Source of the DNA: Theristus sp. LFF4_11
Lineage: Eukaryota; Nematoda; Chromadorea; Monhysterida; Xyalidae
Direction of reading: 5' to 3'
DNA: 64,000 bases
Assembly (NCBI GenBank): GCA_030248135.1
Contig: JASANC010000991.1
Coordinates: 93,028 to 157,027 of the forward strand
Made by a program: the position numbers and the translations under genes. The first letter of the stretch is position 1, and each line of letters opens with the position of its first letter. This document shows, piece after piece, positions 50,218 through 64,000 of this stretch. The notes under the pieces are model-generated. The model searched no databases. It was given only the letters and a program-made list of their open reading frames with translations, and was not told where the DNA came from.

Positions 50218-50780
50218 AGACCTTTTTCCTATTATTTTTCGTAGCTCAGACAAAATTTGTAAGAGTGAAAAGCTGATACCCAGTCGAAATGCTACGAACT
50301 GTAAAAAATGCACAATTTTGACGAAAAAAATGCCCGGGCAAAAAAATTTTTCACAATCTACGAATGAAATTACCCCAGGAAACATTTTTGTTCGACTGTG
50401 AAAGTATCGCAGGTAAAAATTGAAAGGGCGCACACTTAAAACCAGGTGAAAACCCTGCGAACTTTTAAAAATGCCCAATTTTTTACCCAAAACAAGGTCT
50501 GGGTAAAAAATTAATCCGATTTTCAAAATCTCCGGATGGAATTACCCCAGGAAACATTTTTGTTCGACTGTGAAAGTGTCGCAGGTAAAAATTGAAAGGG
50601 CGCACACTTAAAACCAGGTGAAAACCCTGCGAACTTTTAAAAATGCCCAATTTTTACCCAAAAACAGGGTCTGGGTAAAAAATTAACCCAATTTTCAAAA
50701 TCTCCGGATGGAATTACCCCAGGAAACATTTTTGTTTGACTGTGAAAGTGTCGCAGGTAAAAACTGAAAGGGCGCACACA
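50218..50780. repeat. 172-bp tandem repeat, about 3 copies
   Basis: Units begin attaccccaggaaacatttt at 50369, 50541 and 50713 (172 bp apart). They contain gtcgcaggtaaaaattgaaa, gggcgcacacttaaaaccag and gggtaaaaaattaa. A diverged partial unit precedes them. The array follows the 149-bp satellite within about 10 bp. Confidence 0.9.
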
Positions 50781-51552
50781 TGTTGATTACATACCAGAAA
50801 AAAAAAGGACAAAGGGAAATAAGTAACACGATTTTCAGAATAGGTTTTTCGTGTCTAGAGCGTATGAAAAATCGTCCGATGAAAATTTTTTCGCGGCTCC
50901 AAGCACAACTTTGGGTGTTCGTTTCGTGTGCACAGAACCAAGTTTGTGGCTTATACTATGCTCGCTGCAGGGCAGCGAGAAAGTTTGAAAAACGCGCGCG
51001 AGGGGAAAACGGCTCATATTATGCGTGATGCGCTGTCCGCTCGCTGACGCTCGCTCGCGCATCCGCATGATCCTCGAAAATTTGCTTTCGCCTTCGGTAC
51101 TGATCGCACCCCCCCTCACGGTGGTCAATCTCATCTCAATTTTTTTCAAAAATACCGTAATTTTTGCATTTTTCTTGACGTTTGTGTCTGTCCCTGCATA
51201 TATTTTGTTGTTTCTGACCAAACAAGCTGACAAGCAGCTTGTTTGCACAAAATATTCTGTATTTCACAAGAATTTCTGTGTTTTTCTAAGGCAAAAATTT
51301 GGTATTACCCGTGCGATCCCGTGCACCCCCCCCCTCACGAAATTTTTCTGCCAGTGCACCCCCCCCCCTCAGGAAAATTTGCTGCCCGTGCACCCCCCCC
51401 TCACCGAGAAGGCACCTGACCCCCCCTCTAAAATTAGGCAAACACCCCCCCCTCACCCGAGGTCCCGCTTTCGCTACTGGCGTTTTAGATTCAAAAAACA
51501 AAAGCAAGCAAATGAGCAAAGCCCAGCCGCCAGCCTGAACAGAAGCCACGAA
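50781..51552. repeat. Prefoldin upstream region with C-rich repeats
   Basis: Four or more units of the type gtgcacccccccctca occur at 51321, 51354 and 51388, about 33 bp apart. A related caccccccctcacgg lies near 51107. C-rich runs continue to about 51460. An acceptor-like gcgttttag near 51488 precedes the prefoldin start by about 64 nt. No gene is recognised in the stretch. Confidence 0.7.
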
Positions 51553-54309
51553 ATGACTGCTGAAGTAGATCAACAATTGAAACAGGTTTGTTTTTGTGGC
51601 GGCATCGGAGTTTTTCAAAAAAACCCAAAAAACCGGAAATTTTTCCGATACCATCTCCAATCATCATAGTTGTTCTACTAAAGAGGGAGGGGGGCGGTCG
51701 CGGTCCCCAAAAATTTTTCGAAACTGTATCAAAGAAGATTTTTCGTCTCAACTATTATCTATCTAAAAAATATCTATCAATTCTCAGCCAGCTATCTATC
51801 TGAAGTTTTTTTTTGTTTTCGAAAACATAAAATGAGTCAATTTTTGACCAACATTGATAAATTTTGCTTTGCTTGGGGGCATGTGACTTTTATAGCTAGC
51901 TGGCTGGGAATTTTTTTTAGACAGATAATAGCTGAGCCAAGAAATCTGATAGAGATAGATTCGAAAATTTTTGGGGGGGGCGCCCCTTCCCAGGCCCCCC
52001 TAGAACAACTATGCTGCGAACTGCTCGGATTCTTAGACCATTGTTTCGTTCTAATTCTATTGTTGCAAATATAAGCGTTCAATAAGCAGAATGAACAAGA
52101 AAACCGCTATAACTGTAAATCACAGTGGATTTTGTTTGCAATGCAGGCATTCGCTGAGATGCAAGTGAAGATGCAGGAAACGCGCAAGCAGCTGGCGTTG
52201 GGCGAGCACGCCATTGAGCAGCACCGCGCGAGCGTGCGCAAATCGCAACTCACAAAGGCAGAGCTGGCCGGCTTACCGCCTGGCACTGCTTCTTATCAGA
52301 CCGTTGGTAGAATGTAAGAGCCTCGTTGTTTTGTGTCTTTCCGATTTGATGAAACCTAGGTGATAATGGTAGGAGCAGATACACCGGCAGTGAAGAGAAC
52401 TTAGGCACCGGATAGAAACCATTTTTGCACGGCGGTGCACAGACAAACGCAACCCAGTGGAATCTTTATGTGGCATCTGTGGTAGCTCTGCCCAACCGGT
52501 TCTAAAATCCTAAACTGATCTCCCCGATGGTATTGCGGCGTGGGTGTTTATGATCGGCAGGCATTGCGACGCGTTCACCTTTCCAATCCAACCCATCTAT
52601 TCCTCGCATGTGAGCAGCACCAATGATTTGATGCTGTGGTTTTTCAAATGATCCCATTGATTTCACATATTTTCTTGAAACCAGCGAATCCGAAAGCAAG
52701 TTTTTACTGTGGTTAAGCGGTTAAATACGAGTTAGAGGGCAACACATTCTTTTAAACTGCCTTTTACTGCGTGGCAATTTGTTAGTGACCGTGTAACATC
52801 GATACAACGTTCGAACTAGAGTTCGAAAAGAGTGAAAAATAGGGATTAAATTTTTTCAAGTTCACCAAAATTTCGAACTCTTTGAAAATTTTGAAAAAAT
52901 TACAATACAGGTTTTGAACAAGGTGCGTAGTTTTCAGATCACCATTCTTATTTGTATTTGCTTGCGTTTGGTTGTGTTTCACCACAGTTTTTGTTCTGTG
53001 GAGTTATCACTTAAAATTGTGGAAAGTCAAAACATAAAGAGTGCTTGAGAAAGTGGGCAGGTGTTTTCTTTTTCGTTCCACTCTTCAAAAAAAATAATAA
53101 ATCCTGTGATAAGTTGGTGGGAGAGCCAAATATACCCTTCAGAATTCCAGTTCATGTTATATGTCGAATTCGGCAAAAAAGCTTGCTGAGAAAAGTACTC
53201 TTTCAGCAAATAAGTATGATCTTTTATTTTGGTCCCGAGACTCAATGCGCGCATAGATAGATAAACAGTTTCATGCATGACGCGGGATTTCAAAGATGGC
53301 AAAATGAACCGAGTCCCCTAAATAGGGCCGAGTCACTTAGGCGACTTTGCCAAAGACTGAAACCAGTTTCCTTTCACGTCTGCTAACCGCGCAGAACCTA
53401 AAAATTGATAATACGTTATTAGCGACTTTTTTCATGCAAAATTGGAGTGAAAGAACTTGAAGTTTTAAAGCTGACTAGGGTTGGTAAAAAAACGGTTTTT
53501 ATATGGGCAGAAAAAAAGTTTTATTTCTGTTTTAAAACCGTTTTATTTCGCAATTTTTCCTAACACATTTTCAGAAATTAGCCCTCCTATTAAAAATAAC
53601 AAATACAGTCGAAATTAGCATTAGAAGCTGCAAGGAAAATGAATCTGATTCTGATATTTCACAAATCCAGTTTCACACAGTTTATTTTTCAGTTTTGCTA
53701 CATGTAATTTTGCGATGTCATCCACCCAATAGTTTTGAAATGCCAAAGTTCGGGAACTTTTTGAGGTAAAAACTGTTTTGTCGCAAAAAAACGCAAATAT
53801 GACCGGTTTTATTTCCCATGCCAACCCAAAAGCTGACACAGCTTTTTGAACGATAAATAAATGTTACAAATGTTGCTGTCATGTTATAAATGTTACAAAC
53901 TATCATTGCAGTTTACGTTATTTGCGAATTTGCACAGGTTTGTACAGCAGTCCGTTGACGAATGCATGTCCGATTTGGACAGGCAAATTGCTGCGGCGAA
54001 TCAGCGCATTGATAACGTGGTGGTGAGAGTGTTGCTGATGTTGTTTGTTTTCTTTTTTCCATAGTTTACCGTGTTCATGAGAAGCCTTTTGCAGACAGCT
54101 GATTGGCCACATTTGAACTGTGCGTTGTTGAATGGACACTGTGATTGTGATCTAGCCAGCTACATTTTTTAGTGGAAACCATGTTGCCCCTACAGTATCA
54201 ACGAATTTTTTTTAATATTCAGAAGCAACGCGAGTATCTTGAACGTACCTTAAAAGAATCGCAAGACAACCTACGCGAAATGGTACAGGCGCGAAAGAAT
54301 AAATCTTGA
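51553..54309 (+). CDS. PFDN1: Prefoldin subunit 1 (123 aa)
   Basis: A beta-type subunit of the hexameric prefoldin chaperone, which passes unfolded actin and tubulin to the CCT chaperonin. Exons 51553-51585, 52147-52313, 53938-54022 and 54223-54309 join in phase to 123 aa; the human protein is 122. The first exon is short (MTAEVDQQLKQ). The N-terminal helix reads AFAEMQVKMQETRKQLALGE. The central beta-hairpin region includes YQTVGRMFVQQS, matching the family's EGVGRMFI segment. The C-terminal helix ends YLERTLKESQDNLREMVQAR. Intron 1 carries a 347-bp MITE, and intron 2 a copy of the GAGACTCAATGCG repeat. The AATAAA signal at 54309-54314 begins on the last base of the stop codon. UAP1 follows 343 bp downstream on the same strand. 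Confidence 0.93.
51666..52012. mobile_element. MITE in prefoldin intron 1 (about 347 bp)
   Basis: The ends catagttgttcta and tagaacaactatg are inverse copies. Inside, ccccaaaaatttttcgaa is mirrored by ttcgaaaatttttgggg, and atctatct/agatagat pairs occur centrally. No coding capacity. Confidence 0.8.
53224..53400. repeat. Dispersed repeat (GAGACTCAATGCG family), copy 2
   Basis: The better-preserved copy of the repeat at 14404-14600: ttggtcccgagactcaatgc, gatagataaacagtttcatg, ccgagtcccctaaatagggc and a gcgcagaacct end. It lies in prefoldin intron 2. Confidence 0.8.
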
Positions 54310-54652
54310 ATAAATCTTGAATTGCTTGTCAATTTCAAATTAACATTTCGTGATTTGTTATAACACTGTGTGCTTCGATTTAAAAAAAAAACTTGTTATC
54401 ATGGCGTGGCAGCGTGTCTTGTTTTGTGATTCAGTTCAGTCACAGAATGTCAGAATAAAAATTGTTATTTGTTCTTGATTCGCATATTTTGTACTGCATT
54501 TCAAGGGATGCCACAGAAAATCAAATGGCCCCATTATTTTTCTTTTACATGTGTGCACGCAGATTTATAGTTTTCATTGAGCATGAGCTGCGCAAACTTT
54601 TGACAGTTCTTTCAGGTGCGTTTTTGAAGAAAACACTGACTATTGCGCAAGA

Positions 54653-59319
<4,667 letters not shown>

Positions 59320-60548
59320 AATGCCTGTTTTACAACGACTTTTGGTAAACTTTGTAAGCCATGACTTTTCATTGATTTTGTTGAAAGATTTTGGGTGATA
59401 CTGTTCAGTTTGATAGGGTGTATTTTGTGGTCTCTACACTTTTCGGGTATGTTTTGTGATTTCAAATTTTTTGAGTTTGGTTTTTTTTTAATTCTGAAGA
59501 GGTGAAATTCTGTTTTTCTGCTTTAAGCCTGTTTGAATTGCGCTTCCATTCCTTCGACAAGTTGCGAATTTAGTCCATGAACAGTTTTTTTAGTTTTTAC
59601 GGGGTATGTTGTGGCAATAAAAAAAAGTTTTGTTTTCAAGTAACTTTTGCGGCATCATGCTCTCAGCTTGAAGTTCGAACGAAGATGTGATAAAAAACGA
59701 AAACAACGTGTAACTAATGTAATGTCGACAATTTTTTTTTGTTTTCATCAAATCGTATTAATATATGAACGTGCACTTTGTATTGCCGAGTGGAAACAAA
59801 TCCCATAACAAAGGAAACAAAGCCATGTTACGGATTATTTATTATCTCAATTCATAAAAAAACAAATTGCAATTCACATGTGGCAAATCATTTGCATCAC
59901 TTGCATGCCACAAACTGCACTGATTTATTCCTCAAAAACAAAACCCTACATACATTACATAATGTATGCGCAATCAATCTGGAAAATATTTTCTGGAGTT
60001 TTCAGAGGACACGTGTTTTCGAATCTGAAAACGCGTGTCGTGGTCGTCATGTCAGGTTACAGAGAAATTAAGACTCAATAACCCAGAGCCAGAACAGTAC
60101 AATGTTGCTGAATTATTTATGATACTACTGATCATATTTATTGTTAGAATGTGTTTTGCCCGCAGTACTGAGCAGTAAAATTTGGAGAGTTTGTATTAGT
60201 ACGCCGTCAACATTTGTGGTTGCGTCCCGGAGGGAGTGTTGTGTGTCTGTGATTCGTGAAACACATGAACATGTTCTTGAAATGAAACAAATAATTACGT
60301 CTGAGTTGCCCAACTGCACTCAAAATTATGCGACATTCAACTCGCAAAGACTCGTGCAATTTGTTGCTGTGCGTCAAAACGAAAATCGAATTTTAGGCTT
60401 TTTATTGCTAGACAGACGCTTACAGACGGTTTGCAATGGCTGTGTTATCCCACAGAAGCCACTCGCTAAACATATTGTGCTTTTGGTGTATATTTTAACG
60501 GAACTGTCAGCAAATTACTGCCGCCATGCTTGTTGTTTGTCTGCTTGT
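59320..60548. other. UAP1 3' region and intergenic DNA
   Basis: A likely poly(A) signal aataaa occurs near 59614. A hairpin, gacacgtgttttcga against tctgaaaacgcgtgtc, sits at about 60008-60039. The ORFs here (59778-60593) lack splice context and are not called. Confidence 0.45.
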
Positions 60549-61014
60549 CAGAAGCGGCCCGATCATAAACGGGTCGGATCATTTGCGGGCTGAACGTGTT
60601 CATATATGCGGGTCATCAATCGCGGGTAGCAGGCCCGCAATTGAACGCATCACATATTGTACACAACTCTTTTAATGCAATACCATCCAAGACGGATGAG
60701 ATAACAGCATTCACGGCACGAAGAACGGTGACAGACGTACGCAATAAACTGCTGCGTCACGTGTGTGCGTGTTAGCACAGTGCCAGCTCAGGTCATGACC
60801 AATCACTGCGCCTAATATGAACCTGTGTGGCCCGCTGATGATAATTTGGGTCGACCCGCTTATCATCAATTATTGACCCTCTTATGATCGACCCGCTTAT
60901 GATGGTGGGCAACCCGCTATTAATGGCCCGCTTATGAACGCGCGGCCGGCCCGCAAATGATGGCGCGTTTATGACCCGCCCGCTTTTTGGAACGCTTTTA
61001 CTGGCCCGCTTCTG
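60549..61014. mobile_element. 466-bp MITE with subterminal CCCGCTTATGA repeats
   Basis: The ends cagaagcgg and ccgcttctg are inverse copies. Inward from each end runs a series of cccgcttatgatg-type repeats, in opposite orientation on the two sides (for example gatcataaacgggtcggatc and gatcgacccgcttatgatgg). Such subterminal repeats usually serve as transposase-binding sites. No coding capacity. Confidence 0.82.
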
Positions 61015-61442
61015 AAGCCCTACCCCATGTTTGGGTCTGTTGTGTTAGAAACAGATGACGGCCCTAATAATTTTCCAATCGACTCTGTCATCATGTTTCC
61101 GGTTTCTATTTTCCATATTTATGCGATAAATTAGTGTGTATGTGTGTTTGTTATAGTCGTGTTTTTCGTTTTTTTTTCATTTCAGGTTACTACCAAGCAA
61201 GTGGTGCTACATGTACATTTCAATAAAATATGAAGTAAAATATCATCGAAAAGAACTGGACAAGAAACGGATGATTTATGCCCTATTCAATTGATCAACA
61301 AACATGATAAGTTGATTGAAAAAAAAAAACGGAACCGTTAAAATAACCGCATGTTCGGGAAGTTAATTTGGCATGAGGAAATTCACCTTGCAAAACAATT
61401 ATCATACTTGAGCAGTTAAAATTCAAGAACAGAAAGAACTGA
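61015..61442. other. Region upstream of the sulfotransferase gene
   Basis: A strong acceptor (tttttttcatttcag) ends at 61185, 257 nt before the ATG, so a 5' UTR intron is possible. No other feature is seen. Confidence 0.45.
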
Positions 61443-63982
61443 ATGTCCGTCGAAAAGTTTCACATGAAAGAGCGAATCTTTCTGACAGTAGTCGTTGGCA
61501 TTGCTGTGCTCGGGATGTTCACCATTTCTAGACAAGAACTTCAATTAGCGTCGTTAAAATCGCACTTGCCTCAGTTCGCGTTCAACGTTGAAAGCGACAG
61601 CAGCAACGTAACGACCTACTATTCAGCAGCGAATGTTCATAAATATCAACGGAAGAAAAAGTGGAAGTTCAGTGAACAGACCGAACGTGTTGAAACAAGT
61701 ACGTGAAGAGCATACAATGTGTAAGCCGAAGTCGAGCCCAAAAGCATGTGAAACTCAACTAACTCGCTGATTGTTGTTTAAACGGGGGTTCAATGATTGG
61801 CTGCACTGAGTCGGAAGTCAACCATAGTCCCAAGCAGCAAATTTTCAACACACTGCATTTGTATGTACATTGTACATTTCTCACCTGAAGTACAATCTGC
61901 ATTCCACAGGCAATGAAAAACGCCAAATCGTAAAAGAGTTCGTCTACCTTGCGTTGCACAAAACCGCCAGCGACACGACACGAAAGCAACTGCGACGATT
62001 TTGTGTTGAAAATCACCTGCGCTGTCTAACGTGAGTTTGGAGGAAGAAAAATACTAAAAATTAGTCTTACAGTGAATCAAATGAAGTTTGTCTTGTTTTT
62101 ATGCAATTAGGTACGCATCCTGTGATCTGTGGACGCCAACACAGATGGTGCAGTGTTTTGCTAATGTTTCAAAAAATCTCGACAAAGAGTGGAGCATTCA
62201 GTTCGGCGCGTTCACATTGAATCGACTGTCGAAAGGATGCTGCACGAAAATGTGGCCAACGTTTAAGACACGTGGCATACAAGGTAAAGACAGTGTGTGC
62301 ACTTCCCTTTCACACAAATGATGTCAATAACTGTGAATGCAGTCAGAACAAACTCACAATGTAGAAAAGGTGAGCCAAAAAAAAAACTGCGCGATAAGAA
62401 TCGGCTCTACAGTGTGTCTCTTTAAACCTGTCAGATTTTTCAGTAGAATACAGAATCCACGAAGGAGAACGGGATCGGGTTGACCACATTACATCCAAGA
62501 CACGTACGGGGATTTTGCTTCAGGAATAGTTGAGCATCTTCCATTAAACGTCGCCGACAACTGGAAAATACTGAACAAATACACGAAGCCTGCTGCGTTT
62601 CGATTCACCATCGTTCGTGACCCTGTTGACCAGTTCCTTTCGTACTGGGCGCATCTGTACAAACGGAGGTGAACGAATAAACGAAGTGAAAGCGCGTTCA
62701 TGAAACATGAAGCTTTAGCATCATTTCAATTTTTCAACACAAATAAAAATAATCTGTTTCTGACAAAATGTTCGCCTAAAACGTTCAGAAAAGAAGCGCA
62801 CCGCTGGCCGCAGCTCGCGTTGTACGACCTGCCAACCACGATCGATTTGTTTTGGAACGCTTCACGAAGCTCGGCAGTCATGAAGAAATATTCCCGTTTA
62901 AAAGATCACAAAAAGCATTCGACAAAATTAACGAAGACAGAGCAGATCATGTATCGAATGATGGTGTGCGATATTATTCGTTATCTTCGTTAGTTGGCAA
63001 TAAGCATTCAGATTTCATATCATGTCACGTGAAAATCTTTGTCCGGATCAGGTGGAAGTAGTCAAAGCGGGCCGGTATTTTTCGTTGAACGCTAGGCGTA
63101 CCTCGAGACTAAATTTCGGCAAAACTGAGTTTGGATCGGGTAGAAGTATCAGTAAAACTTTGCTCTTGAATCCAGAAAGTCTCCACACATGCAGTCGAAA
63201 TGTAAACCATTGGCAAACAACTGATCTAGCATGACAGTTTGACTGCAAGCTGTGCTGAATCGTTGAAGTTTTCAATCCAGGTGAACTCACAGTCTCGCGA
63301 GCTCGGCTGGAACGGGAAGCCGCTGTCGGACGCAAAGAGCAACTTCGCAAAAGTGCTGCACTTTCTTGACTCGATCGATTTCGTCGGGCTCACCGAACGC
63401 CTGCAAGAGTCGTGGTCGATGCTCAGGGATCGTTTGGGTTTGTTTTCAATAAGGTTTCGTTTTTTTTTGCTCTGAAATTGTTCAAAATTTTCAGAGTTTA
63501 AAGTTTTTAAACACGGAGCATGGAGTCGAAGAGAAGGCCCAACAACACTTGAATATAAAAATTGTTGTGCACGTCGGAAAAGGTTTTCGTTTCGGTCATG
63601 GAAGTGGTCATTGCAGTGTGCTTATCGATACCTTTCGTTTTCAGGCTGGGATTCGTCGTACTTCAGAATAAAACGGACAATTTATGACGTAGCTGAAGAG
63701 CAGAATGACAATGATGAAAGCGACGAACATGATGAAACGACAAAACGGAAACCTGAATATAATGCGCAAAACAATTCGGAAAACAAAAATCGTACTTCTG
63801 ATTCTAAAAACACCAGAACTCACTTAGCAAGCCCGATTCTACATCACTACAGCACCAGTGAAACGTTGAGACAATCGCTGTCAACGCAACATTTGCGTCG
63901 TGTCAACCAACTGCAATGGGCCGATCACCGGCTGTACAAACGAGCGCAGAAAATTTTCCGACTACAGCGGATTTTGACGTGA
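61443..63982 (+). CDS. Golgi carbohydrate sulfotransferase (galactose-3-O-sulfotransferase-like), 454 aa
   Basis: Transfers sulfate from PAPS to a glycan in the Golgi lumen. Exons 61443-61698, 61910-62030, 62111-62283, 62524-62668, 62789-62963, 63281-63437 and 63645-63982 join in phase from ATG to TGA. Type II topology: short basic cytosolic tail, then one helix IFLTVVVGIAVLGMFTI (residues about 12-28), then a stem. The 5'-phosphosulfate-binding loop is YLALHKTASDTT, the 3'-phosphate-binding segment FTIVRDPVDQFLSYW, and a late conserved block is FVGLTERLQESWSMLRDRLGW. A polar Asn/Asp/Glu/Lys-rich region follows, then QLQWADHRLYKRAQKIF near the C-terminus. The HKTAS loop resembles Gal3ST proteins; the late block is also found in chondroitin and heparan sulfotransferases. 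The acceptor sugar is unknown. Exon 5's end (ATG|gtgtgc) is the weakest border. Confidence 0.82.
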
Positions 63983-64000
63983 TTTTTATCATCATGGATT
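63983..64000. other. Start of the sulfotransferase 3' UTR
   Basis: Eighteen bases after the stop codon to the end of the window; nothing further can be said. Confidence 0.5.

Noticed and set aside
51025..51669. 214-codon + strand ORF with Pro-rich repeats
   Set aside because: The Pro runs come from C-rich tandem repeats, and it overlaps the first prefoldin exon in another frame.

Overview
The window is nuclear DNA from an intron-rich animal, most likely an invertebrate; I cannot fix the phylum. Coding is split into short exons with GT/AG borders and introns from about 60 bp to over 3 kb, and the recognisable products are metazoan: an Sp-family zinc-finger factor, dystrobrevin, a KCTD/BTB protein, a secreted Ig protein and a Golgi sulfotransferase. 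No bacterial operons, rRNA or CRISPR were seen. I rebuilt gene models by hand by joining exons whose splice phases agree. They are predictions, and several (dystrobrevin, UAP1, prefoldin 1, pyroglutamyl peptidase, sulfotransferase) stay in frame from start to stop.

Layout. 597-924 (+): last exon of an Sp5-9/buttonhead-like factor. 6088-6630 (-): a two-exon candidate neuropeptide precursor. 9161-11717 (+): a two-Ig-domain protein, 5' end not found. 12337-17587 (-): one or two coiled-coil proteins. 20923-22582 (-): a KCTD-type BTB protein. 24331-26669 (-): an unknown two-helix membrane protein. 27667-29478 (-): pyroglutamyl-peptidase I. 34290-47151 (-): a 17-exon dystrobrevin gene with a 24-nt microexon and an unusual 207-nt exon. 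51553-54309 (+) prefoldin subunit 1 and 54653-59319 (+) UDP-N-acetylhexosamine pyrophosphorylase lie head to tail, 343 bp apart. 61443-63982 (+): a Golgi carbohydrate sulfotransferase.

Between and inside the genes the window is crowded with non-autonomous repeats. These include a Tc1/mariner-type element with TA ends, several other short terminal-inverted-repeat elements (MITEs), two long fold-back elements, a hairpin family of about 72 bp whose five copies all lie in introns, two copies of a Pol III-promoter-like element, and a repeat block at 47.2-50.8 kb that joins a fold-back element, a 149-bp satellite and a 172-bp tandem repeat.

The genes do not form one pathway. UAP1 makes the UDP-GlcNAc used for glycans and chitin, and the sulfotransferase modifies glycans in the Golgi. 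Dystrobrevin belongs to the dystrophin complex at the membrane. Prefoldin 1 and pyroglutamyl peptidase are housekeeping proteins. The most novel-looking items are the small peptide precursor, the dystrobrevin splicing features and the intron-restricted hairpin family.
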